Of a DNA stretch of 64,000 bases, positions 41,159-50,117 are shown piece after piece (the first letter of the stretch is position 1; each line of letters opens with the position of its first letter). Origin of the DNA: Caldatribacterium sp964426875 (lineage in GTDB: Bacteria; Atribacterota; Atribacteria; Atribacterales; Caldatribacteriaceae). Made by a program: the position numbers and the translations under genes. Below the pieces are notes generated by a model. It was given only the letters and a program-made list of their open reading frames with translations, searched no databases and was not told where the DNA came from. The stretch is from contig CAYRSB010000005.1 in the NCBI GenBank assembly GCA_964426875.1, positions 1 through 64,000 on the forward strand, in the 5' to 3' direction.

Positions 41159-43018
41159 CTATTCCTCTTTCCAGATCTCATCGTAATTCGCCAGACCAGG
41201 ACGCATGGGGTTATAAGCCCAGCCCTTCACCCAATTTCTCATGACAAAGAGGTCTTCCGGTTGGTAAAGAGGCATGCCCAGAGCATATTCATAGGCAATC
41301 TTTTGAATGTCCTCGTAGATCTTTTGCCGTGCCGATGGGTCAGTCTCCTCGATAGCCTGTTCAATGAGAGTGTCGAGATGTTCTCGGGCAAAGGCCCGGA
41401 AATTCTCTCCCTGGGGCGAACCGTAGACACCGTTGCTGTGGTAGTAGGTGAAAATGAAGTTGTGTGGGTCAGGGTAGTCAGCGAGCCACCCGATTATGAA
41501 AGCCGGAAGCTGTCCCTGCCTGTAAGCGTCAAGATATGTCGGCCACTGCACCCCCTGTACTTCGATTTTGAACTTGGGGTTCAAGGACTCAATGTTCTCC
41601 TTGAGCATCTCACAGGCCGTTTGACGAGCTTCGTTGCCAGTATTGTAGAGGAGTGTGAGCTTGAATCCCTTTTCCCATGCCTCTCCGTTCCAAGCTTTCT
41701 GGAATTCCTCTTTGGCTTTCTCAAGGTCAAAGGGATACATAGAGAGATTTTCGTTGAACCCAAGCAGTTGTGAAGGAAGGGCGGAGGGAATGCGTCGCGC
41801 ATGCCCCTGGAGGACCTTTTGAATAAAGGTGTCATAATCAAAGGCGTATGCAAAGGCCTTCCGTACATGAACATCGGTGAAGAAGTCGGGTGGAATGCCC
41901 TCACCATCAAGTTGGCCACTTCCCAGGTACTTGCTTTCTTTTGCTATCGTCCAGTTGAAGTGAAGGGAAGTCACAACAAGAGGAGATTTAAACTGTATCA
42001 CCACGTTGGGCATTCCCTTCACCTGTTCAAGGTACTGCAAAGGAGTGTAAATCTGGTCTGCATCCCCTACTTCAAGCATGGACCTGCGGGTACCCCACTC
42101 GTCCACTCCCCAGATAATGACCTTGGCGAGCTTCGGTTTCTCTCCCCAGTAGTCCTCATTTCGCACCAGGGTGACTTTCTGCTGGGTCCTATCCCACTCA
42201 AGAAGCTTGAAGGGACCAGTACCAATGGCCTTTTCATAGAGCGGACTCTTCTCTTTCTTCCAATTGTGGTAGGCCCACCATCCATCGGCCTCTCCATTCC
42301 AAAGCCCCAAAGAAACACAGGTCTCTTTGTCCAGGATGGCACTCCAGCCCGCATTCTGGGCAAGGATACTCAAAAATGGAGCAAAGGGTCGGGTAAGATG
42401 GAAGACTACGTTGTCTCCTTCTACCTCAATGGCCGGGTCAATGTAGGCATTGTAGAAATCGATGAGCTTCTGACGGTATTCCTCACTCTTTAAGTTTCCT
42501 TCCTCGTCGACCATATCACCCCACTGTACACCTACCTTGTCAGCAACGAAGTCCTCAAGGGTCTCGTAACCAAAGAGTGCCTCGATGACCATCCACATCG
42601 GTCCAGCATAGGGGTCATTAATAATCCCTCGTTCGAAGCTATACTCCACGTCTTCTGGGGTGAGGTCATTCCCGTTGTGAAATTTGATGCCCTTACGGAT
42701 GGGGAAAACATAGGTTTTACCCTCATCTTTGATGAGCCCATTGTCAGAAGTAGGGACTTTGATTGCCAAGCGGGGAACAAACTCTGATACACTCTCTCCG
42801 TCGTAAGCAATGAGGTTATCATAGACAAAGTTGATGACTTCACCACTGGCCGTGTCATAGGCGTAGTGAGGATCCAAGGTGTCGGGTTCACCAATGTTAA
42901 GGCAAATGTACGTATCCGGATTCTTCACCTCCGCAAAGCCTATCGAACAAAAACCCACTGACACCAAAAGACAGATCAAAAACCCAAAAAATCGCTTCAC
43001 CAAGAACGCCTCCTTCAT
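41159..43018 (-). CDS. Extracellular solute-binding protein, family 5 (peptide/oligopeptide)
   Basis: The 619-aa protein has a signal peptide (FFGFLICLLVSVGFCSIGFA). The SBP family 5 fold shows DTLDPHYAYDTASGE, GIKFHNGNDLTPEDVEYSFE, IGTGPFKLLEWDR and DVHVRKAFAYAFDYDTFI, with C-terminal YPDPHNFIFTYYHSNGVYG. It captures peptides or, in some thermophiles, oligosaccharides for the OppBCDF transporter, so the substrate is open. No lipobox is clear. Its ATG overlaps the preceding phosphoribosyltransferase stop by four bases. Confidence 0.9.
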   Translation of the reverse strand: MKEAFLVKRFFGFLICLLVSVGFCSIGFAEVKNPDTYICLNIGEPDTLDPHYAYDTASGEVINFVYDNLIAYDGESVSEFVPRLAIKVPTSDNGLIKDEGKTYVFPIRKGIKFHNGNDLTPEDVEYSFERGIINDPYAGPMWMVIEALFGYETLEDFVADKVGVQWGDMVDEEGNLKSEEYRQKLIDFYNAYIDPAIEVEGDNVVFHLTRPFAPFLSILAQNAGWSAILDKETCVSLGLWNGEADGWWAYHNWKKEKSPLYEKAIGTGPFKLLEWDRTQQKVTLVRNEDYWGEKPKLAKVIIWGVDEWGTRRSMLEVGDADQIYTPLQYLEQVKGMPNVVIQFKSPLVVTSLHFNWTIAKESKYLGSGQLDGEGIPPDFFTDVHVRKAFAYAFDYDTFIQKVLQGHARRIPSALPSQLLGFNENLSMYPFDLEKAKEEFQKAWNGEAWEKGFKLTLLYNTGNEARQTACEMLKENIESLNPKFKIEVQGVQWPTYLDAYRQGQLPAFIIGWLADYPDPHNFIFTYYHSNGVYGSPQGENFRAFAREHLDTLIEQAIEETDPSARQKIYEDIQKIAYEYALGMPLYQPEDLFVMRNWVKGWAYNPMRPGLANYDEIWKEE

Positions 43019-44055
43019 TTGAGACGCTTCAAGCGTGGATTGGGAATAATACCCGGTATTCTCCCCCTTTTGGCCACATTCTGCCCCGCTACTTCTTTGA
43101 GGTCCATGGTCATGTCAATGGGAGGATGACTGCTTATGTAACTTCCCACCCCAAAAATATCTGCCTTGTCCCGTAGGAGAGCTATCCTTTCCGGGTTTAA
43201 ACCCCCCGACACCACAATCTTCACATGAGAGAAGCCGGCCTGACACAGCCTTTCCCGGACCTCCTCCACCAAGGCAGGGGTAACTCCTCCCCGCTCATCA
43301 GGAGTATCGAGCCGAACACCGGAAAGCCTCTCTCCCAGAACCCTGGCTACCCGAAGAGATTCCTCAGCTTCGTCTTTAAAAGTATCAACAAGAATGACTC
43401 GAGGAATATGTGGGGGTATGGCCTCCTCAAAGGCCTTCGCAGTGATCACGGTGTCTCCTACAATGAGAATTGCAGCATGAGGAATCGTCCCTCCCGGTTC
43501 CTTTCCAAAAAGCTTCGCTCCCAAAATGCACGCCGCTCCATCAACTCCACCCACGAGGGCCGAGCGCTCCAGAACCGGCGCTACCGCAGGATGTACATGG
43601 CGAGCCCCAAAGCAAATCACAGGTTTTTCTCCCGCTGCTTTCTTGCATTCCCGTGCTGCCGTGGCCCAACCGGAACTATGGGCGAGAATTCCAAGAAGCG
43701 GTGTTTCAAAAACCCCAAATTCTGAGTACGGCCCCCTTATACGCATGACCACCTCCTTTGCTTTGAATTCCTCCCCTTCCTCGAGGCCCCAAACTTCTAC
43801 ATTACTTCTGGAAAGAAGATTAAGTGCCTCGGAAACACCACAGAACACCCCAGGCCGGCGAGGAAAGATCTCGGCAGTAACTACCGTATCTTCGAGCTTA
43901 AGGTGATGGAGAACTTCCTGAGCAGTAACGAAGTATACGTCGGTGGTATATCCTTTGTGAATCTCCTCATGGGTAGCGGAGTAAAAAGGTCGCTCTTTTC
44001 CAATCTTCAACTCCTCAACCTCTTGGAGGGAGGAAACCCAGGGTTTCTCCGACAC
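43015..44055 (-). CDS. Nicotinate phosphoribosyltransferase (archaeal-like short type)
   Basis: The 346-aa protein has TDVYFVTAQEVL near residue 38 and ICFGARHVHPAVAPVLERSALVGGVDG split around residue 148. GTIPHAAILIVGD follows, then VILVDTFKDEAEESLRVA, and SGGLNPERIALL near the C-terminus. These match the nicotinate phosphoribosyltransferase subgroup seen in Thermoplasma-like archaea and some bacteria, which makes nicotinate mononucleotide from nicotinate and PRPP. GTG 44055 has GGGGGAG upstream. It is placed between secG and the peptide-transporter genes. Confidence 0.85.
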   Translation of the reverse strand: MSEKPWVSSLQEVEELKIGKERPFYSATHEEIHKGYTTDVYFVTAQEVLHHLKLEDTVVTAEIFPRRPGVFCGVSEALNLLSRSNVEVWGLEEGEEFKAKEVVMRIRGPYSEFGVFETPLLGILAHSSGWATAARECKKAAGEKPVICFGARHVHPAVAPVLERSALVGGVDGAACILGAKLFGKEPGGTIPHAAILIVGDTVITAKAFEEAIPPHIPRVILVDTFKDEAEESLRVARVLGERLSGVRLDTPDERGGVTPALVEEVRERLCQAGFSHVKIVVSGGLNPERIALLRDKADIFGVGSYISSHPPIDMTMDLKEVAGQNVAKRGRIPGIIPNPRLKRLK

Positions 44056-44073
44056 GTCTCTTCTCCCCCTTCT

Positions 44074-44301
44074 CTACCGGGCAAAAATCAGAGAGAAAAG
44101 AAGTGAAAGTACCATGAGAGCAACACCAAAAACCACCGTGAGCTTGCTCAGGAGGGGAAGACTTTTAAACTTTGTACTTCGATCCGCCCTGGTCATGCCC
44201 CCGAAGATTCCTCCTCCCATACCGGATTTCCGAGGCTGGAGGACAACAACAAGAATGAGCACAACAGACACCACAATCTGAACGATCATCCATCCTTCCA
44301 T
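44074..44301 (-). CDS. secG: Preprotein translocase subunit SecG
   Basis: The 75-aa protein starts MEGWMIVQIVVSVVLILVVV and has a second helix LLSKLTVVFGVALMVLSLLF. Between them lies the SecG loop QPRKSGMGGGIFGG. It assists SecYE. The ATG lies four bases after the tpiA stop. The tpiA-secG order is common. Confidence 0.92.
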   Translation of the reverse strand: MEGWMIVQIVVSVVLILVVVLQPRKSGMGGGIFGGMTRADRSTKFKSLPLLSKLTVVFGVALMVLSLLFSLIFAR

Positions 44302-44305
44302 AGAA

Positions 44306-45094
44306 TCATACTCCCTTGTTTTTGGTGAGGAAAGCTCTTTCCGTCTCTCCCACAATCTTCAAAAACTTTTGGGGATCAAGGCTTGCTCCACCCACGAGCG
44401 TTCCGTCGATGTTCTTCTGTACCACAAAATCAAAGGTGTTCTCCGGAGTGACGCTTCCTCCATAGAGAATACGAACCTTTTCTGCTTTTTCAGGGCCAAA
44501 CCGATGGGCGAGCTCCTTCCGGATAAGGCAAATTACTTCTTCCGCATCTTGAGGGGTTGAAGCCTTCCCCGTTCCGATGGCCCAAACCGGTTCATAGGCA
44601 ATAACAACGGAAGGTACCCAATCCCCCAAAACGTGGGCTATACCTTTTAAGAGCTGTTCCCTCACCACCTCTTCGGTTCCCCCCTCTTCTCGTTCCTTGA
44701 GCGTCTCTCCTACACAAAGTATCGGGGAAAGTCCCCACTCACAGAGGGTTTTGACCTTAAGGCCAACTTCTTCTGAGGTCTCCCGAAAGAGATGCCTTCT
44801 TTCTGAATGACCCACGATAACGTACTGGCAGCCTGCCTCTTTCAGCATACGAGCAGAAATCTCTCCGGTGAAGGCTCCCTGAGCTTCCCAGTGGACGTTC
44901 TGAGCCCCAAGCTTTACCGAAGAGAAGGAAAAACGCTCTTCCAGAGCCCAGAGGGCCGTAAAGGGAGGGCAAATAATGATTTCTACGCCACTGTACTCCC
45001 GCAATTTTGAAAGGAAAGCCTCGGCATAGGCCGAGGCTTCTTCCACTGTTTTGTGCATCTTCCAATTTCCTGCTGCGATGAGAGTACGATTCAT
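44306..45094 (-). CDS. tpiA: Triosephosphate isomerase
   Basis: The 262-aa enzyme interconverts DHAP and G3P. AGNWKMHKT carries the active-site N and K, VIVGHSERRHLF the histidine, and VIAYEPVWAIGTGKAST the catalytic glutamate. YGGSVTPENTFDF forms the phosphate loop. It follows gap by 13 bases. Confidence 0.96.
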   Translation of the reverse strand: MNRTLIAAGNWKMHKTVEEASAYAEAFLSKLREYSGVEIIICPPFTALWALEERFSFSSVKLGAQNVHWEAQGAFTGEISARMLKEAGCQYVIVGHSERRHLFRETSEEVGLKVKTLCEWGLSPILCVGETLKEREEGGTEEVVREQLLKGIAHVLGDWVPSVVIAYEPVWAIGTGKASTPQDAEEVICLIRKELAHRFGPEKAEKVRILYGGSVTPENTFDFVVQKNIDGTLVGGASLDPQKFLKIVGETERAFLTKNKGV

Positions 45095-45107
45095 ATTAAC
45101 CTCTGCC

Positions 45108-46100
45108 CTACTGCATCATGTACTTTGCCAGGTCCACAACTCGACAAGAGTATCCCCACTCATTATCGTACCAGGAGAGAACCTTCACCATGTTGCCGAT
45201 AACCTTTGTGGAGAGAGCATCTATAATAGAAGAGTACGAGCTGTGGAGGAAATCCATGGAAACGAGCGGCTCCTCACAGTAGGCAAGAATACCCTTAAGC
45301 GCTCCTTCGGAAGCCTTCTTCAGGGCCTCGTTGACCTCTTCTTTTGTTGTTTCCTTTTCTACTACGGCTACGAAGTCCACGATGGAAACATCGGGGGTGG
45401 GAACACGGATGGCCATACCGTCAAGTTTGCCCTTGAGTTCGGGAATGACTTCTCCCATGGCCGCAGCTGCACCGGTAGTAGTGGGAATCATGGACATGGC
45501 TGCGGCTCGGGCTCTCCGCAAGTCCTTGTGGGGGAAATCAAGGATAACTTGGTCATTAGTGTAGGCGTGAACGGTGGTCATGAAACCTCTCTGAATCTTG
45601 AAGTTTTCATGAAGAACCTTTACCAAAGGTGCCAAGCAGTTTGTGGTGCAGGAGGCATTCGATACAATGTGGTGGTTGTTTTTGTCATACATCGCTTCGT
45701 TGACTCCCATGACAATGGTCACATCGGGATTCTTGGCCGGTGCGGTGATGAGGACCTTCCTTGCTCCCGCCTGAAAATGGAGTGATGCACCTTGCCGGTC
45801 AGTGAATCTACCCGTAGATTCGATGACGAGCTCTACCCCCAAATCCTTCCAGGGAAGCTGGGCAGGGTCTTTCTGAGCAAAGACCCTTATTGCTTTTCCG
45901 TCAACTACCAAGGTGTCATCCGTAGCCTCGATCTTGTTAGGCAGAGTCCCGTGAACAGAATCGTACTTGAGGAGATGCGCAAGAACCTTGGCACTGGTCA
46001 GGTCGTTGACCGCGACGACTTCTTCTACGTCTCCCACCTCGAGTATTCTTCGGAACACCAGTCGTCCGATCCTCCCAAATCCGTTGATGGCAACTTTCAT
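45108..46100 (-). CDS. gap: Glyceraldehyde-3-phosphate dehydrogenase, type I
   Basis: The 330-aa enzyme has INGFGRIGRLVFRRI for NAD binding. VSNASCTTNCLAPLVKVLHE contains the catalytic cysteine, and the histidine is in TVHAYTNDQ. WYDNEWGYSCRVVDLAKYM is the C-terminal end. VNDL at the end of the second strand suggests NAD preference. AAAGGAGG lies upstream of the ATG. It heads the gap-tpiA-secG unit; pgk, usually between gap and tpiA, is not here. Confidence 0.96.
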   Translation of the reverse strand: MKVAINGFGRIGRLVFRRILEVGDVEEVVAVNDLTSAKVLAHLLKYDSVHGTLPNKIEATDDTLVVDGKAIRVFAQKDPAQLPWKDLGVELVIESTGRFTDRQGASLHFQAGARKVLITAPAKNPDVTIVMGVNEAMYDKNNHHIVSNASCTTNCLAPLVKVLHENFKIQRGFMTTVHAYTNDQVILDFPHKDLRRARAAAMSMIPTTTGAAAAMGEVIPELKGKLDGMAIRVPTPDVSIVDFVAVVEKETTKEEVNEALKKASEGALKGILAYCEEPLVSMDFLHSSYSSIIDALSTKVIGNMVKVLSWYDNEWGYSCRVVDLAKYMMQ

Positions 46101-46144
46101 CCCTTGTAACCTCCTTTACTCGCAAATTATTAGCAAGGCAGTTT

Positions 46145-46173
46145 ATCATATCCTACTTTATGGAAGTTTGCAA
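46145..46173 (-). promoter_or_regulatory. Promoter of the gap operon
   Basis: TTGCAA (46173-46168) and TATGAT (46150-46145) on the minus strand are 17 bases apart. It lies directly after the ugpC-type gene's terminator and about 45 bases before the gap ATG. Confidence 0.65.
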
Positions 46174-46180
46174 GAAAAAA

Positions 46181-46199
46181 GGGCACCACGGTGGTGCCC
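46181..46199 (-). terminator. Intrinsic terminator after the sugar-type ABC ATPase gene
   Basis: GGGCACCAC (46181-46189) pairs perfectly with GTGGTGCCC (46191-46199). On the minus strand the stem is followed by TTTTTTCTTG, and A/T runs flank both sides, so it may work in both directions. It separates the ATPase gene from gap. Confidence 0.85.
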
Positions 46200-46224
46200 C
46201 TTTTTCTTGCTTGCAAGGATTTCC

Positions 46225-47331
46225 TCACACAATGGCTCTTTCCGTGTTGATATCAAAAACGTGCATCTTGTTCGTGTCAACTACAAGCTTCATATCGTTC
46301 CCAACTTCGGTATGAGTCTGCATATCAAGCACGGCCACAATGGTGTGGGGACCGGAGGTGAGGTAAATGATTTGCTCTGAGCCGAGGGGCTCAATGACGT
46401 CCACCACTGCATCGATGACGTTGCCGTCATCCCGAAGCATTTCTTTCGATACCGCAAGGTCGTAAACATCCTGGGGACGGATACCGAAAGTAACATCCTT
46501 GTTCGCATAGGGCTCAAGGGCTGCCTTATACTCTTCCGGAACTTTGATCTTAAAGGACCCTCCATCGAGCACAAGCCGGTCGTTTTCTTTCTTGAGCGTG
46601 ACGTCGAGAAAATTCATGGAGGGTGTGCCGATGAAACCAGCGACGAATTTGTTGGCGGGTTTATTGTAGAGCTCAAGGGGAGTTCCGACCTGCTGAACGA
46701 TGCCATCCCGCATGACGACGATGCGGTCACCCAAGGTCATGGCTTCCACCTGGTCGTGAGTGACATAAATCATCGTGGTCTTAAGGCGGTCATGGAGTTT
46801 TGCCAGCTCCGCCCTCATCTGAACACGGAGTTTAGCATCGAGGTTTGAGAGAGGCTCGTCAAAGAGAAAGACCTTAGGGTGACGAACGATGGCCCGACCC
46901 ACTGCCACGCGCTGTCTCTGCCCACCAGAAAGCTGCTTCGGCTTACGATGCAGGAGTTCCTGAATACCCAGAATCTCTGCTGCTTCTTTTACTCGACGGT
47001 CGATTTCATCCTTAGGGAATTTACGGAGTTTCAGACCAAAGGCCATGTTGTTGTAAACGTCCATGTGGGGATAAAGGGCGTAGTTTTGGAATACCATGGC
47101 TATGTCTCGATCTTTGGGAGGAACGTCATTTACCAATGCATCATCGATGTAAATCTCCCCTTCGTCAACCTCCTCAAGCCCGGCAATCATACGAAGTGTT
47201 GTGGTCTTCCCACATCCTGAGGGTCCGACGAGTACAACGAATTCCTGATCCATGATATCAAGGGTCACATTATTCACAGCTATGACGTCTCCAAAACGCT
47301 TTACCACATTCTTCAAGGTTACACTCGCCAT
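46225..47331 (-). CDS. Sugar-type ABC transporter ATP-binding protein (UgpC/MsmK family)
   Basis: The 368-aa ATPase has Walker A VLVGPSGCGKTTTLRMIAGL, signature KQLSGGQRQRVAVGRAIVR and Walker B VFLFDEPLSNLDAKLR. A C-terminal TOBE/MalK-type regulatory domain has TFGIRPQDVYDL. Such ATPases are often shared by several carbohydrate transporters, which fits its solitary position with its own terminator. AAAGGGGGA precedes the ATG. Confidence 0.92.
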   Translation of the reverse strand: MASVTLKNVVKRFGDVIAVNNVTLDIMDQEFVVLVGPSGCGKTTTLRMIAGLEEVDEGEIYIDDALVNDVPPKDRDIAMVFQNYALYPHMDVYNNMAFGLKLRKFPKDEIDRRVKEAAEILGIQELLHRKPKQLSGGQRQRVAVGRAIVRHPKVFLFDEPLSNLDAKLRVQMRAELAKLHDRLKTTMIYVTHDQVEAMTLGDRIVVMRDGIVQQVGTPLELYNKPANKFVAGFIGTPSMNFLDVTLKKENDRLVLDGGSFKIKVPEEYKAALEPYANKDVTFGIRPQDVYDLAVSKEMLRDDGNVIDAVVDVIEPLGSEQIIYLTSGPHTIVAVLDMQTHTEVGNDMKLVVDTNKMHVFDINTERAIV

Positions 47332-47400
47332 TTATGTTCCCCCTTTATGACTGAATTGATAGAGAAACACGAAACTTCCAAAAAATATTTTAAAAGATTT

Positions 47401-48327
47401 TCACTCTTCTGTAAACCCTTTTTCGCTCTCAGGCTCTTTCTGAAGGAAACGCTCTGCCTCTTCCTCCAGAGCTTTGAGACGACGGTAAACTTCTCCCTTG
47501 GAGACGGGAGGTGAACAATACATTCCCAGCTCCCGTAAAGAAGCATAAGGGTGGCGGAGACGCAAAAGGGCGATTTCTCTAAGCTTCGGTGGAAGGACAT
47601 CAGGAGGAATCCAGCGAATTTTTGCCCTCTGACGCAGTGAAGAAGCTATGGTTCGCTCAAGGTTTGAGGTGGCATAATTCACCCACCGGGTGAGATGGCC
47701 CATCGTTTCCTTTTCCAGGCGAATCTTTTCCAGTTCCAGACAGCTTTTGGCCATTCCTATGTATCCTAAAAAGAGGCTCATGGTGGTGACGTTCTTGGTG
47801 TAAAGATGCCACTCGCTCTTCACCGGACGGCAGCGAAAGGGCATATCCAAACCCTCAAGATACGATCGCACGAAGGTAGCCCACTCCTCAGAGGGAAAGT
47901 GCATTTCAAGCTGATAGCTTTTCCAGGGGTCGGCCACGTATCCCCGTAACTCAAAAATCCCCCGGATGAAGTCAGAGGCCACCTCCTCAGAAAGGCGGCC
48001 AAAAAGAGGGTGAAGGTCATAGAAACCCAGGTTTTTAATGGTTTCCTCACAAACGCCGATTTCCAGGTTGTAGAAAAGACCGACCCGAATGCCCTTCTCT
48101 TCCGAGAGGAAGAGTCGGTATGAAAGGTAGGGGAAAAATTCCTTTGTGAGGAGGAGACACTTTTTCAGAAACCCCAGGGAGGAGTGGGACAAAAAGAGGA
48201 AAAGACTCCCATTCCTTCGCCTTATGGCTCCGCTACGGAGAAGACCGATGCATTCCGCCTCCCTTCTCCTCGCCTCAAGGGGAAGGTACGTTGCCAGCTC
48301 GTCATGAAGGACGATTCGAAAATCCAA
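47401..48327 (-). CDS. whiA: WhiA, DNA-binding protein with LAGLIDADG-like fold
   Basis: From the TTG at 48327 the product is 308 aa (M-DFRIVLHDELATYLP). The degenerate homing-endonuclease domain has RRREAECIGLLRSGAI, SDFIRGIFELRGYVADPWKS (the inactive LAGLIDADG-like helix) and YQLEMHFPSEE. The C-terminal helix-turn-helix region has RLRHPYASLRELGMYCSPPVSKGEVYRRL in two parts. WhiA controls sporulation or cell-division genes in Gram-positives. The TTG lies nine bases after GGGAGG and overlaps the uvrC end by 26 bases. A start at 48387 would lie deeper in uvrC. Confidence 0.85.
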   Translation of the reverse strand: MDFRIVLHDELATYLPLEARRREAECIGLLRSGAIRRRNGSLFLFLSHSSLGFLKKCLLLTKEFFPYLSYRLFLSEEKGIRVGLFYNLEIGVCEETIKNLGFYDLHPLFGRLSEEVASDFIRGIFELRGYVADPWKSYQLEMHFPSEEWATFVRSYLEGLDMPFRCRPVKSEWHLYTKNVTTMSLFLGYIGMAKSCLELEKIRLEKETMGHLTRWVNYATSNLERTIASSLRQRAKIRWIPPDVLPPKLREIALLRLRHPYASLRELGMYCSPPVSKGEVYRRLKALEEEAERFLQKEPESEKGFTEE

Positions 48328-50116
48328 GGTTCTGTACCTCCCGGAGCTTTTCCTGAAGCCGTATAATGATTTCTTTTGGAATCCCAAGCTTTTTCCCTAT
48401 CTCTTCAGGGTCTTCGTCACAAATACTGATGAGGTCTTCGAAGGCGGTGAGGATCCTCCGTTTTCTCTGGGGTCCGATCCCTGCCACTTCTTCCAGGATA
48501 GACCCGAAGGTTTTCTTGTTCCTCCGGAAACGGTGGAAGGAAACAGCAAAACGGTGAGCCTCGTTTCTCACCCGTTGCAAAAACTGGAGAGTCTCAGAGT
48601 GGGACGGAAAGGACAGCGGGGTTGCCCGGTGAGGAACGTAGATCTCCTCAAACTCTTTGGCCAGAGCAAGCACAGGGCAGGAGAGGCCCAGTTCCTGGAA
48701 GAGTTCAAGAACCGCGTTGAGTTGCCCCCTTCCCCCGTCAAGAAGGAGAACATCGGGCAAGGGAATCCCTTTCGATTGAAGGCTTCCAAAATAACGCCGA
48801 ACCACTTCCTGCATCATGGTGCAGTCGTCAGGATGTCCTTCGCTTTTTACGAGAAACTTCCGATACCTCTTGGGATGGGGAAGACCATCAAGAAAAGAGA
48901 CCACAACTCCCACGGCTTCTTGGCCTTGGAAAGTGGAAACATCCACCCCCTCCACAAGACGAGGGAAAGAAGAAAGTCCAAGAAGTTCCTGTAACCCTTT
49001 GAGCATCTCAAGAGAAGCTCGCTCCCTCTTTTTCTGTTTAAGGATCTCTGCCTCAAGACCCTTTTGGGCATTCTCTTGAGCAAAAAGCATGATGTCTTCC
49101 TCCTCAAGGGTAGAGGGAGAAGAAAGCCTAAAAGGGAAAAGAGCTTTCAGTTCCTGGAGCCGCTCTTCGTTTTCACCGGTCACACACACCCGTGACGGAA
49201 AATTGAAGGAGCGAAGGTATACCTGTTCCAAAAACTCTCCCAGAAGGGCTTCTCTTGTCCTCCCTTCATCCAAAGAAGCTATAAAGCTCTCACTCCCTAC
49301 CAATCTTCCCCGGCGAACTCGAATCACCACAAAGACGGCAAGAATGTCATTATGAGCCACTTCCACGAAGTCGACATCCTCGGGGTAAGAAAGCACCAAC
49401 CGATACCGGGCAGCGACTTTCCTCACCGCCTCGAGTTTCTCTCGATACAAGATGGCCCGCTCAAAATCCCAAGCATCGGAAGCTTTCCACATCTCTGCCT
49501 CTATCCACTGCATGACTTCTTCGTACTTTCCGTTCAGAAAGTCCATGGCCTTTCGCACGTTTTCCCGATATTCCCCGGGAGTAATCCAACCGATACAGGG
49601 GGCACCACAGAGCTTCAACTCGAAATCGATACAGGGTCTCCCGAGCGGGAAAGAACGTTCCGGAATCCTGCAACCCCGCAGAAGAAAAAGAGAACGAAGG
49701 AGTTTCAAGCCTTCTCGCGTCTTTTTGGAGTCAGTAAAGGGACCAAAATAGATTCCCTCGCCCCCGGTCTTCCGCCGGGCTATGCGGACAGCAGGGAATT
49801 CTCCTTCCTGCTCAAAAAGGATGTAAGGGTAACTCTTGTCGTCTCGTAGACGGAGATTATAAGGAGGCTTAAAGCTCTTGATGAGATCTTCTTCAAGGAG
49901 TAACGCTTCATGTTCATCCTCGGTAAGGAAATACTGTACGGTAGCCGTGACTTCAAGCATCCCCCCCTTCAGAGGGGAAGAAACTTTTTGGAAATGGGAC
50001 TTCACCCGCTTGAGAATGTTCACCGCTTTCCCCACGTAGAGGACTTTCCCTTCTCCGTCCTTGAAGACATACACGCCACACTCTTGAGGTAAAAGATCAA
50101 CGTCTTCTCTTTTCAC
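48302..50116 (-). CDS. uvrC: Excinuclease ABC subunit C
   Basis: The 604-aa nuclease makes both incisions in nucleotide excision repair. An N-terminal GIY-YIG domain (GVYVFKDGEGKVLYVGKA) is followed by cysteine-containing RPCIDFELKLCGAPCIGWI. A UVR domain, an RNase H-like core (LLLDGGRGQLNAVLELFQEL) and a C-terminal HhH (IGPQRKRRILTAF) follow. It starts one base after the uvrA stop. Confidence 0.96.
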   Translation of the reverse strand: MKREDVDLLPQECGVYVFKDGEGKVLYVGKAVNILKRVKSHFQKVSSPLKGGMLEVTATVQYFLTEDEHEALLLEEDLIKSFKPPYNLRLRDDKSYPYILFEQEGEFPAVRIARRKTGGEGIYFGPFTDSKKTREGLKLLRSLFLLRGCRIPERSFPLGRPCIDFELKLCGAPCIGWITPGEYRENVRKAMDFLNGKYEEVMQWIEAEMWKASDAWDFERAILYREKLEAVRKVAARYRLVLSYPEDVDFVEVAHNDILAVFVVIRVRRGRLVGSESFIASLDEGRTREALLGEFLEQVYLRSFNFPSRVCVTGENEERLQELKALFPFRLSSPSTLEEEDIMLFAQENAQKGLEAEILKQKKRERASLEMLKGLQELLGLSSFPRLVEGVDVSTFQGQEAVGVVVSFLDGLPHPKRYRKFLVKSEGHPDDCTMMQEVVRRYFGSLQSKGIPLPDVLLLDGGRGQLNAVLELFQELGLSCPVLALAKEFEEIYVPHRATPLSFPSHSETLQFLQRVRNEAHRFAVSFHRFRRNKKTFGSILEEVAGIGPQRKRRILTAFEDLISICDEDPEEIGKKLGIPKEIIIRLQEKLREVQNLGFSNRPS

Positions 50117-50117
50117 T

